15,032 nt of DNA, from NCBI GenBank assembly GCA_910586365.1, contig CAJUGP010000032.1:9713-24744 (forward strand), given 5' to 3'. Shown in pieces: positions 6,836-14,002 of the stretch. Position 1 is the first letter of the stretch, and every line of letters starts with the position of its first letter. This DNA is from an uncultured Christensenella sp. (lineage in GTDB: Bacteria > Bacillota > Clostridia > Christensenellales > Borkfalkiaceae). The notes under the pieces are model-generated. The model was not told where the DNA came from. It searched no databases and saw only the letters and a list, made by a program, of their open reading frames with translations. The position numbers and the translations under genes were made by a program.

Positions 6836-8479
6836 ATGACGAAAAAGGACGATAAAATCCGACAACTGAATTTCGACGACGAGTTCTTGCTCGACGCCGC
6901 CGAACGCCGTTTGCAGAACGGCGATTATTTGGGCGCGCTCACGATGCTCAATAAGCGCAACGGCATGTACGAGCCGAGCGCCGACGCCGCCGCGATCGCC
7001 GCCGACGTATATGAAGCGATGGAGCTTTGGCAGCGCGCCGCCGACAGTTGGTTCGTTTTTCTCGATACCTGCAACGAAGCGGATTTTTCGGAAGGGTACG
7101 AGGGGCTTGCCGTCTGTTTCATGAATATGGGCGAGGATTTGCAGTCCACGCTCTATTTTCACCGCGTCTACGGCGACGAAGTGGAAAAGATGCTCAAAGA
7201 GAAAAAGAAACCCAAGCTCCGTCTTGTACATTCGGACGACGGGAAAGCGGACGAAAACGCCGTGTTGGAGCGCGGGATCGCGCTTTTGCAGATGGGCGAA
7301 CTCGATCAGGCAAGAGAGCTTTTGGGGCAGGTCGCGCCCGAAAACGAGGAGTTTGCGTCCGCCACGGGTCTGATCGCCATGTGCACGCTCATGCTCGGCA
7401 ACGAGGAAGAAGCGGAAAAGATCTGCGAAACGCTGCTGCAAACGCACCCCGATAATATTTTGGCGCTGACGACGTACTGCGCCGTTTTGCAGAGCCGCGG
7501 CGACAAAGAGGGCGCGAAAAACGCCGCCCTGCGCCTGAACCGCAATCCGAGCAAGAAAATCGAGGATCTCTTTCGCATTGCCACCGCTCTGTGCGAAACG
7601 GGGTTGGACGAAGAGGCGTTTTGGAAGCTCTCCGAACTGCTCAAAAAAATCCCTTACGACGAAACGGCGCTCTATTTTTACGCCGTCGCCGCCTACCGTA
7701 CCGACCGCATGCAAGAGGCGATCGAGGCATTGGAGCGGCTCACGACCGTTTATCCGCGCAAAGCGATCGCCAAATACAATCTCGAACGCATGCGCCGCCT
7801 TGCCGACGGCGGCAAGAAATTCAAACTCAATTATTTTTACCGCATGCCCAAGGAGAAATACCGCGAAGTCGCCGACTTTCTGCTCGCCGCAAGCAAAGCG
7901 GAGGGCAGCGAGGCGGAGTTTATCGCGTCGCTTCCCGAGCTGAATGAATTTTTTGCGATCGCCATGGACGAAATGGAAGGGCGGGACGAAAAAATCCAGC
8001 TGCTTGCCGTGAAAGTCGCGTTAAAAACCCGTTCGGACGGCTTTTTGCGCGAAGTGCTGCTCGATCCCGCCGCAAACGAGATCGTCAAGCTCTCCATTCT
8101 GCACGGGCTGACCGAACGCAACGAGGACGATTCGTTCGGGACGGTGTTCCTCAACATTTACCGCGAATTCTTTACGCACAGGTTGGAGCTGCGCGGGCGG
8201 CGGAAAAAGGAATTCATGAGCGCGTTTGCCGACGTCTATTCCAAATTCGCCTTTATGAACGACGGAAACGAAGAGCGCATCATCGTGGCGGCGGAAGACG
8301 TGTTCGATACGCTCAACGCCGCAGGCGCGTACGAATTGCTTTCGGAGCGCGAGGGCATCGCCGCCGCCGTCTACCGCGAGGCGCGCCTGCCCCACGCCGA
8401 GCATAAGTTAGAACGCCTGTGTAAACTGTTCGGCGCGAACAAAAGCGTCGTGGAGCAGATTTTGGATTTTATGATGTAA
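6836..8479 (+). CDS. TPR-repeat protein of unknown function
   Basis: The 547-residue protein has no signal peptide or membrane helix and should be cytoplasmic. About eight tetratricopeptide-like helix pairs run through the first 310 residues (near 14-45, 51-82, 85-112, 140-169, 174-205, 207-237, 244-272 and 276-306). They show the typical G/A-x-Y-x-x-A and A-x-x-x-x-x-x-x-L-x-P spacing. A charged break at 118-140 separates the first repeats from the rest. From about 328 onward comes a distinct helical region opening with L-N-Y-F-Y-R-M-P-K-E-K, which I do not recognise as a named domain. TPRs serve as protein-binding scaffolds; no partner can be named. It has AAAGGA in front, lies 15 bases after hslO and 12 before a second helical-repeat gene, so the pair probably act together. 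Confidence 0.87.
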   Translation: MTKKDDKIRQLNFDDEFLLDAAERRLQNGDYLGALTMLNKRNGMYEPSADAAAIAADVYEAMELWQRAADSWFVFLDTCNEADFSEGYEGLAVCFMNMGEDLQSTLYFHRVYGDEVEKMLKEKKKPKLRLVHSDDGKADENAVLERGIALLQMGELDQARELLGQVAPENEEFASATGLIAMCTLMLGNEEEAEKICETLLQTHPDNILALTTYCAVLQSRGDKEGAKNAALRLNRNPSKKIEDLFRIATALCETGLDEEAFWKLSELLKKIPYDETALYFYAVAAYRTDRMQEAIEALERLTTVYPRKAIAKYNLERMRRLADGGKKFKLNYFYRMPKEKYREVADFLLAASKAEGSEAEFIASLPELNEFFAIAMDEMEGRDEKIQLLAVKVALKTRSDGFLREVLLDPAANEIVKLSILHGLTERNEDDSFGTVFLNIYREFFTHRLELRGRRKKEFMSAFADVYSKFAFMNDGNEERIIVAAEDVFDTLNAAGAYELLSEREGIAAAVYREARLPHAEHKLERLCKLFGANKSVVEQILDFMM

Positions 8480-8491
8480 GCGGGAGGAAAC

Positions 8492-9313
8492 ATGAAAAAG
8501 CTGATCGACTTCGACGGATTGTTCGACGAACGGCTGGCGCAGTACATGCGCGAACATGCCGGAAAGTATACCGAAAAGCAGTGGGAAACAATCATTCCCC
8601 GTCTTTACAAAAAATTCGGCGAAACGGTGATCGCCCGTTTGGGCACCACGCCGCAAGGGTATTACGCCGCGATGAACGACGAAGAGTTAGTGGAAACGCT
8701 GATCCGCCATACGAAAGAGGACGTGCCCGTTTCGGACTTTTTGTGCAGAGAGATCGAGGAACGCCGCCCCGACGGGTTGGCTTCGCTCATTCTGTGCGAA
8801 AATCAGCAGCTCGCACTCTTCGCCGTCAATTTGGCGGGCGAGGACGAACGCGCTTACGGCGCTTATTTTACGGTAATCGAAACGAGCGGGGACGAAGAAC
8901 TCAAAGACGCCGTGTGCGATCGTTTGAAGGGGGCGGCGGATGCCGTAAAGCAACGGGCGATCGCGTTCTACGAAAAGGGGATCGATCGGGAGCGCATGCT
9001 CGAAATATTATCGCGCGTGCGCGCGCGCGACGAGAAAATCTTTGCGATCCTTCTGCGCGAGTTCAAAGAAAGCGGTGAAAATCTGCCCATGCGAGCGAGC
9101 TATCTTGCCTCGTACGGCGACGAACGCGCTTTGCCCGTTCTCATCGAAACGATCGACCGCGACGATATCAACTTCCTCGAATTTCAGGAACTCAAATACG
9201 CGATCGAGGCGTTGGGGGGCGAATATACACGCCCGCGCGATTTTTCGGAAGACGCGTATTATCAGGAAATTCAGCGGCAGAGCGCTTTGCCGCCGCCCGA
9301 GGAGAAAAAATAA
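8492..9313 (+). CDS. HEAT-like helical protein of unknown function
   Basis: This 273-residue protein looks soluble and almost wholly alpha-helical. The region at 203-242 (Y-L-A-S-Y-G-D-E-R-A-L-P-V-L-I-E-T, then Y-A-I-E-A-L-G-G) has the form of a HEAT or PBS-lyase-type repeat. The N-terminal part (F-D-E-R-L-A-Q-Y-M-R, Y-T-E-K-Q-W-E-T-I-I-P-R-L-Y) and the D-E-E-L-V-E-T-L-I-R segment near 63 look like a conserved family of Clostridia, though I cannot name it. No catalytic motif is seen, and the tail is polar (P-P-P-E-E-K-K). The start has GGGAGGAAAC at ideal spacing. It closes the operon begun at 3971 and follows the TPR gene by 12 bases, which suggests that the two repeat proteins form a complex. 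That last point is inference. Confidence 0.83.
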   Translation: MKKLIDFDGLFDERLAQYMREHAGKYTEKQWETIIPRLYKKFGETVIARLGTTPQGYYAAMNDEELVETLIRHTKEDVPVSDFLCREIEERRPDGLASLILCENQQLALFAVNLAGEDERAYGAYFTVIETSGDEELKDAVCDRLKGAADAVKQRAIAFYEKGIDRERMLEILSRVRARDEKIFAILLREFKESGENLPMRASYLASYGDERALPVLIETIDRDDINFLEFQELKYAIEALGGEYTRPRDFSEDAYYQEIQRQSALPPPEEKK

Positions 9314-9366
9314 CAGATTGTCCTGTTTTGTTTGTAACGATATGCCTCAAAAATTGTGAACATTTT

Positions 9367-9396
9367 ATCATAATTAACCGTCTTGCGCCATAACAT
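9367..9396 (+). promoter_or_regulatory. Candidate sigma-E-type (mother-cell) promoter of spoIVA
   Basis: ATCATAAT (9367-9374) and CATAACAT (9389-9396), 14 bases apart, resemble the B. subtilis sigma-E -35 (KMATATT) and -10 (CATACAAT) elements. The start would be near 9403, about 31 bases before the spoIVA ATG. The call gains weight because spoIVA is a known sigma-E gene, but each box deviates from consensus. A weak 5-bp hairpin (9312-9327) just after the preceding stop may partly separate the two units. Confidence 0.45.
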
Positions 9397-9433
9397 ATTT
9401 CACAAGGAATATCGGCGGAGGCGGTTTTTTATT

Positions 9434-10900
9434 ATGAAAAATTTCAGCGTTTACGAGGACATAGCAAGTCGGACGGGCGGCGATATCTATATCGGCGTTG
9501 TGGGACCCGTCCGAACGGGAAAATCCACTTTTATCAAACGGTTCATGGAAGAACTGATCTTGCCCGACGTAACGGGCGCAAAGAAAAAACGGTATCAAGA
9601 CGAATTGCCGCAATCGGCGGCGGGCAAAACGGTCATGACGACCGAACCGAAATTCGTACCCGAAGAGGGCGCGGAGATTCGCGTAAAAGAGGCGGTCGCG
9701 CGCGTTCGGCTGATTGACTGCGTCGGCTTCCCCGTCGAGGGTGCGGCGGGATTTGAAGAGGACGGCGCGCCGCGTCTTGTAAAGACGCCGTGGAGCGAGC
9801 AAGCCGTTCCCTTTCAAAAGGCGGCGGAAGAGGGAACGCAGCGCGTGATCCGCGAGCATGCGACGATCGGCATTTTAATGACGACCGACGGCTCGGTAAC
9901 GGGTCTTTCGCGCGCGGCGTACGAAGAGGCGGAAGAAAAGGCGTACCGCGAATGCAAGGCGATCGGCAAACCGTTCGTCATCGTGCTCAACTGCGCCGAA
10001 CCGAAATCGGCGAAAGAGCTTGCCGCGCGTCTCGAAGAAAAGTATGACGTGCCCGTGCTTGCGCTCAACGTGGAAAAGGCGGCGGGCGAGGAACTGACGG
10101 GCGTTTTGGAGCGCATACTCTACGAGTTCCCCGTAACCGATATCGACGTGTGTATCCCCGAATGGATGCGCGTACTCGATGCCGACAATCCCCTGATTGC
10201 CGAATTGTTGGGCGGCATTCGCGCCGTCGCGCCCAAAATCTGCAAGATGAGCGACGCTTCGCTGCTCGATACGCTGTTTGCATCGAGCGAGGATCTTATG
10301 CCGCCCGTTTCGCTTGAACTCAATGCGGCGACGGGCAACGTGGTCTGCCGCGTGGCGGCGAAGGAGGGCACGTTCTACAAGCTTCTTTCTTCGCAGTGCG
10401 GCGAGGAAATCAAAGACGATTTCGCGCTCATGAGTTATTGCAGCCAGCTTGCCAACGCCAAGAAAATGCACGCGCGTCTGTCGCAGGCGTTTGCCGACGC
10501 GCAGGAATACGGTTACGGCATCGTGCCGCCCGAAGCGGAAGAAATGAATTTGGCGCAGCCGAAGCTCGTCAAGAAAAACGGCAGAGTGGGGGTAAACCTG
10601 CATGCCGATGCGCCGAGCTATCACATTATCCGCGTGGACGTAAGCGGCGAAGTGCGTCCCGCGCTCGGCAACGAGGAGCAGAGCAAAGCGTTTGCGCAGG
10701 AAATATCCGAAAAGCGCGAGAGCGAACCCGATCTTGCTTGGAACACCAACATGTTCGGGCGTACGCTCAAAGACATGCTCGGAGAAGAGCTGTATCTTAA
10801 AAACCGTTCGGTCGGCGAAAACGTGCAGAAAAAAATGCGCCGCACGATGACGCGGATCGTAAACGAAGGCAAGGGCGGCGTGATCTGCATTTTGCTGTAA
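9434..10900 (+). CDS. spoIVA: SpoIVA, spore coat morphogenetic ATPase
   Basis: SpoIVA polymerises on the outer forespore membrane in an ATP-dependent way and forms the base layer for coat and cortex assembly; it acts in the mother cell. The 488-residue protein is the family's usual length. It starts MKNFSVYEDIASRTGGDIYI, with the Walker A motif G-P-V-R-T-G-K-S-T at 24-32 (Lys30), the T-T-E-P-K-F segment at 69-74 and a Walker B-like L-I-D-C-V-G-F with Asp95. The C-terminus keeps the conserved N-E-G-K-G-G-V-I-C-I-L-L ending needed for localisation in the known protein. An upstream in-frame ATG at 9383 is rejected because the ATG at 9434 aligns exactly with the known start and lies downstream of GGAGGCGG. 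A strong terminator follows, so it is probably a single-gene unit. Confidence 0.97.
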   Translation: MKNFSVYEDIASRTGGDIYIGVVGPVRTGKSTFIKRFMEELILPDVTGAKKKRYQDELPQSAAGKTVMTTEPKFVPEEGAEIRVKEAVARVRLIDCVGFPVEGAAGFEEDGAPRLVKTPWSEQAVPFQKAAEEGTQRVIREHATIGILMTTDGSVTGLSRAAYEEAEEKAYRECKAIGKPFVIVLNCAEPKSAKELAARLEEKYDVPVLALNVEKAAGEELTGVLERILYEFPVTDIDVCIPEWMRVLDADNPLIAELLGGIRAVAPKICKMSDASLLDTLFASSEDLMPPVSLELNAATGNVVCRVAAKEGTFYKLLSSQCGEEIKDDFALMSYCSQLANAKKMHARLSQAFADAQEYGYGIVPPEAEEMNLAQPKLVKKNGRVGVNLHADAPSYHIIRVDVSGEVRPALGNEEQSKAFAQEISEKRESEPDLAWNTNMFGRTLKDMLGEELYLKNRSVGENVQKKMRRTMTRIVNEGKGGVICILL

Positions 10901-10911
10901 GAAAAAAAGAA

Positions 10912-10943
10912 AACCGCGGGCGGGAAACCGTCCGCGGTTTTTT
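10912..10943 (+). terminator. Strong intrinsic terminator after spoIVA
   Basis: A 12-bp stem, AACCGCGGGCGG against CCGTCCGCGGTT with a single G-U pair (10912-10923 with 10928-10939), is capped by a GAAA tetraloop. The run of T's at 10938-10943 completes the terminator. It lies 11 bases past the spoIVA stop. Confidence 0.95.
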
Positions 10944-10988
10944 GCGTAAAAAAAGTCAGAAAAATACATCGCCAAAGAAACATATTTG

Positions 10989-10997
10989 TGATATAAT
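10989..10997 (+). promoter_or_regulatory. Extended -10 promoter of the DUF4432 gene
   Basis: TG-A-TATAAT is a perfect -10 hexamer (10992-10997) with the TG extension (10989-10990). The -35 position (10969-10974, TCGCCA) is poor, as is tolerated at extended -10 promoters. The start would be near 11004, 26 bases before the gene. Confidence 0.7.
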
Positions 10998-11029
10998 GAA
11001 AGCAGTTTTTTGTAAAAGAGGATAAAAAC

Positions 11030-11938
11030 ATGGAAGGAAAAGTATCGAATACGGCGCAAATCGCCTACGTACGGCGTTATACGCTCACCGAGGGGCGGGA
11101 AACGGGGCTGAAAATCATCGAAGTCGAGAACGGCAGACTGCGGTTTCTGCTCAACGAGAGCCGCGCGCTCGATATCGCGCAGCTTTGGCACGGCGGAAAA
11201 AACGTAAGTTTTATCTCGAAAATCGGTATGAATTCCGATGAGTCGTCCTTTTTGAACCGCTTCGAGGGCGGCATGCTCTACACCTGCGGTTTGGAAAGCG
11301 TGGGCGGCAGAGAGGGGTACGAGCTGCACGGCACGCTGCACTTGACGCCTGCGCGCGTTACAAAAGCGGAATGCACGCAGCAAGGGATTACGATCGAGGC
11401 GGAAATGCTCTGCGCGCAGCTGTTCGGCAAAGAGCTGGTGCTCAAACGCCGTATCTTTACCGCGCTCGGCAGCGATACGCTGGAAATAACCGATACGCTT
11501 GAAAACAGAGCGTACCGCGACGAGCAGTACTGCCTGTTATATCACGTGAATTTGGGTTATCCCATGCTCGACGAGGGCGCGGAGATCGTCGCGGAAGAAA
11601 AAAAGGTCTTTCCCCGTACCGAATGGGCGCAAGCGCATCTTGGCGAGCTCAAACGCATTAGCGCGCCCGTTCCAAATCAATTTGAAATGTGCTATTTCGT
11701 CGAAATGAACAAACCGCGCGCATCGCTCGTCAATAAAAAGCTCGGCAAAGCGTTTACGCTCGATTGGTCGCAGGATACGCTGCCGCAGTTCATTTTGTGG
11801 AAGAGCATGGCGCACGGCGATTACGCGCTCGGCTTTGAGCCTGCAACGACCAAGCTCGACGGGGATTTTGCTTACTCTTGCGTAAAAGCGCAATCGAGCG
11901 TTTCGTTCTCGCTGAAACTGAGCGTGAACGATCTTTAA
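11030..11938 (+). CDS. DUF4432 / aldose 1-epimerase-like protein
   Basis: The 302-residue cytoplasmic protein looks like the DUF4432 branch of the galactose-mutarotase (beta-sandwich, sugar-binding) superfamily. Marks are R-A-L-D-I at 45-49, F-E-G-G-M-L-Y-T-C-G-L at 78-88, the L-H-G-T-L-H-L-T-P-A block at 99-108 with His100, Y-H-V-N-L-G-Y-P at 171-178 with His172, and F-E-P at 269-271. The two histidines and the late Glu/Pro motif match the superfamily's catalytic layout, but the substrate is unknown. It has its own promoter and AGAGGA ribosome site. It lies tail to tail with an AraC-type regulator and near a sugar ABC transporter, so a role with the imported sugar is likely though not shown. 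Its TAA stop is shared with the opposing gene. Confidence 0.82.
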   Translation: MEGKVSNTAQIAYVRRYTLTEGRETGLKIIEVENGRLRFLLNESRALDIAQLWHGGKNVSFISKIGMNSDESSFLNRFEGGMLYTCGLESVGGREGYELHGTLHLTPARVTKAECTQQGITIEAEMLCAQLFGKELVLKRRIFTALGSDTLEITDTLENRAYRDEQYCLLYHVNLGYPMLDEGAEIVAEEKKVFPRTEWAQAHLGELKRISAPVPNQFEMCYFVEMNKPRASLVNKKLGKAFTLDWSQDTLPQFILWKSMAHGDYALGFEPATTKLDGDFAYSCVKAQSSVSFSLKLSVNDL

Positions 11939-12795
11939 TCGGGTTCTACCTTTTTCGCCTCGTATTTGGAGGGCGGCGTGCCCACGTAACGTTTGAATTC
12001 GAGCGAAAAATAATAGGGCGAATTATATCCGCAGGCGTAGGCGATCGCGGCGATGGTGAAGGAATGACTGTCGAGCATCTTCTGCGCCTTTTCCATGCGC
12101 AGTTGCATGATGTATTTCATGGGCGGAATGTTCATGATTTTTTTGAAGAGGCGCGTCAGGTAACTGGGCGACCAGAAAAAACGGTCGCAGATTTTCTGCA
12201 CGGTGAAATCGGGTTCGGAGTAATGCTCCTGTATGAATTGGATCACGGGCGTGATCTTGCTTTCCTCGGTTATCGGCGCGGATTGCTCGGCGTGCGTTTG
12301 CAGCGCGACGAAATAAAAAATTTTCATGAGCGTCGCGGCGCAGAACAGTCCGTAACAGTCCTGCCGTTTTGCGCGGTAAATGCCTTCGATCATGTCGGCG
12401 AACAATTCGTAAATCGCCTGCGCGTTCTGCGGCACGAACACGGGGCTTTCGGCGTCAAGCCCCACGCCCGATAAAAGACTGTTCGCCTGCGGACCTGAGA
12501 ACTCGATCCAAATATACGACCACGGGTCGTCTTTGTCGGGCGCATAAGAAACTTCCTCCATCGGCAGCAGCATGAGGGAGTTTTTTTCTATTTTATACGT
12601 TTTTCCGCGCAAACTCAGCGTGCCGCAGCCGTCGATCACGAATTGCAGAATAAAGCAATTCTTTCGCAGTCCCGTCACGCCTTTGTTGCTTTTGCAGCGT
12701 TCATACCCGATCACGAGCGGGTTTAAGCTTAAATTGGGGTAGGTGTTCAGATATTCGTAAATGATATGGTTGTTCAAAAATCCGTATTCTTTCAT
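11935..12795 (-). CDS. AraC-family transcription regulator with cupin sensor domain
   Basis: The 286-residue protein has an N-terminal AraC-type cupin fold (about 45-165, with F-V-I-D-G-C-G-T-L-S-L-R-G-K-T-Y and the L-L-P-M-E-E segment) that would bind a small ligand such as a sugar. A C-terminal pair of helix-turn-helix motifs follows. The first is near 197-218 (F-T-V-Q-K-I-C, then S-P-S-Y-L-T-R-L-F-K-K). The second is near 246-270, ending in the typical Y-F-S-L-E-F-K-R-Y-V-G-T-P-P-S-K-Y. A longer frame opens at 12822, but the predicted promoter starts transcription near 12814 and GGCGGGAACGC precedes the ATG at 12795, so the shorter form is chosen. It is divergent from the transporter operon and is its likely regulator, usually an activator in this family. 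Confidence 0.93.
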   Translation of the reverse strand: MKEYGFLNNHIIYEYLNTYPNLSLNPLVIGYERCKSNKGVTGLRKNCFILQFVIDGCGTLSLRGKTYKIEKNSLMLLPMEEVSYAPDKDDPWSYIWIEFSGPQANSLLSGVGLDAESPVFVPQNAQAIYELFADMIEGIYRAKRQDCYGLFCAATLMKIFYFVALQTHAEQSAPITEESKITPVIQFIQEHYSEPDFTVQKICDRFFWSPSYLTRLFKKIMNIPPMKYIMQLRMEKAQKMLDSHSFTIAAIAYACGYNSPYYFSLEFKRYVGTPPSKYEAKKVEPD

Positions 12796-12820
12796 GCGTT
12801 CCCGCCTTTTCCTTTTTTCC

Positions 12821-12849
12821 ATTATAAGCCATTAAGCGCGAAAAGTAAA
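12821..12849 (-). promoter_or_regulatory. Promoter of the AraC-family regulator gene
   Basis: On the minus strand TTTACT (12844-12849) and a perfect TATAAT (12821-12826) are 17 bases apart. The start near 12814 would lie downstream of the ATG at 12822, which excludes that codon and supports the start at 12795. Confidence 0.72.
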
Positions 12850-12910
12850 GGTTCTTGCGTCTGTTTCTCGCAATTTTCACATATTTGGTTCAAAAAACTA
12901 TATTCTTATG

Positions 12911-12927
12911 ACAATTTTATGTATTGT
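12911..12927. promoter_or_regulatory. Possible operator in the regulator/transporter intergenic region
   Basis: ACAAT and ATTGT (12911-12915 and 12923-12927) form an inverted repeat with a 7-base spacer and overlap the -35 of the transporter promoter. CAATTTT also occurs twice as a direct repeat, at 12871 and 12912, 41 bases (about four helical turns) apart, as half-sites of AraC-type regulators often are. In AT-rich DNA such short matches can arise by chance. Confidence 0.25.
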
Positions 12928-12953
12928 AAACAAGCTTCTTGTCTTGATAAAAT
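12924..12953 (+). promoter_or_regulatory. Promoter of the ABC transporter operon
   Basis: TTGTAA (12924-12929) and TAAAAT (12948-12953) are 18 bases apart. The -10 carries a TG extension (TTGA just before it). The start near 12960 is about 38 bases before the first permease gene. The weak -35 (four of six) is what one expects of an activator-dependent promoter. Confidence 0.6.
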
Positions 12954-12997
12954 AATCTTGAAAAGAACATTTTAAGAATAAAACGAGGAGCGCGGAT

Positions 12998-13990
12998 ATG
13001 GCAGAACACGAAAACGTCTGTACGGAAACGTTGCAAAACACGCAAGCAGAGCGGAGCAAACAGAGCGCGAAAAGACGCAAACCGCCCGCTTTTTTGAAAA
13101 ATTGGAGCCTGTATCTTTTACTGCTGCCCACAACGGTTTATCTTCTTATCTTCTGTTATGTTCCCATTCTTGGATCGGTGATCGCGTTCAAGGATTACAA
13201 TGCGTTCCTCGGCATATGGGATAGCCCTTGGGCGGCGAGCGGGGGATTTCAGCATTTCGTCAACTTCGTCACGATGCCCAACTTTTGGAATATTTTGGGA
13301 AACACGCTTGTGCTGAGCATCGCGTCGATCATCTTCAACACGATTCTGCCCGTGGTATTTGCATTGTTCGTCAATGAATTGCGGTGGAATTGGGCGAAGA
13401 AAACCGTGCAGGTGATCTCTTACGCGCCTTACTTTATCTCGACGGTCGTCGTGGTCGGCATGCTGTTCTCCTTTTCCTCGATCGAATCGGGTGTGTTCAA
13501 CAAGATCATTACGCTGTGCGGCGGCGATCCCACGAACATTATGGAAAGCAAGGGCGCGTTTGCGGCGATATACGTCATAAGCGGACTTTGGCAGGGGTTG
13601 GGCTGGTGGTCGATCGTCTATTTCGGCGCGCTCTCCAACGTCGATAAGGAATTGCACGAAGCCGCCGTGCTCGACGGCGCGGGGCGGTTCCGCCGCATAT
13701 GGCATATCAATCTGCCCACGATCCTGCCCATGGTCATCATCATGTTCATCATGAGTATCGGCAACATGCTCAACGTAGGGTTTGAAAAGGTGTATCTCAT
13801 GCAGACGAACGGAAATCTAAGCGCAAGCGAAATCATATCGACGTACGTCTACCGCGTTTCGATGCTTGCGACCGTGCCGCAATATTCTTATGCGACGGCG
13901 ATCGGTCTGTTCAATTCGTTTATTAACATTATCTTGCTTGTGATAGCCAACGTCATTTCCAAACGCGTCAGTCAAACGTCGCTTTGGTAA
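12998..13990 (+). CDS. Carbohydrate ABC transporter permease, LplB-like
   Basis: This 330-residue inner-membrane subunit of a CUT1-type importer has a polar N-terminal leader of about 33 residues. Six membrane helices follow, starting near residue 38 (L-Y-L-L-L-L-P-T-T-V-Y). The EAA loop that docks on the ATPase is E-A-A-V-L-D-G-A-G at 221-229, followed by W-H-I-N-L-P at 235-240. S-Y-A-P-Y-F-I-S-T-V-V at 141-151 and G-F-E-K-V-Y-L-M-Q-T at 261-270 mark the LplB group, whose members import oligosaccharides or uronates such as polygalacturonan fragments. The exact sugar cannot be read from this subunit. The start has GAGGAG at good spacing. It is the first gene of the operon, 12 bases before the second permease. 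Confidence 0.93.
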   Translation: MAEHENVCTETLQNTQAERSKQSAKRRKPPAFLKNWSLYLLLLPTTVYLLIFCYVPILGSVIAFKDYNAFLGIWDSPWAASGGFQHFVNFVTMPNFWNILGNTLVLSIASIIFNTILPVVFALFVNELRWNWAKKTVQVISYAPYFISTVVVVGMLFSFSSIESGVFNKIITLCGGDPTNIMESKGAFAAIYVISGLWQGLGWWSIVYFGALSNVDKELHEAAVLDGAGRFRRIWHINLPTILPMVIIMFIMSIGNMLNVGFEKVYLMQTNGNLSASEIISTYVYRVSMLATVPQYSYATAIGLFNSFINIILLVIANVISKRVSQTSLW

Positions 13991-14002
13991 GGGGGGAAGA
14001 AT

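Noticed and set aside
6605..7714. Minus-strand frame (369 aa) opposite hslO and the TPR gene
   Set aside because: It crosses the junction of two well-supported genes and has no promoter, ribosome site or recognisable domain.
9312..9327. Hairpin AACAG/CTGTT after the HEAT-like gene as a terminator
   Set aside because: Only five pairs with a 6-base loop and an interrupted T-run; too weak to call, though some termination is possible.
9875..11383. Long minus-strand open frame (502 aa) across spoIVA and the next gene
   Set aside because: It is a shadow of coding sequence on the other strand, spans the terminator and the promoter at 10912-10997, and its translation is rich in Arg, His and Phe without any known motif.
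11878..12474. Plus-strand frame (198 aa) opposite the AraC-type gene
   Set aside because: The regulator on the minus strand has a complete two-part HTH and its own promoter; this frame has neither motif nor ribosome site.
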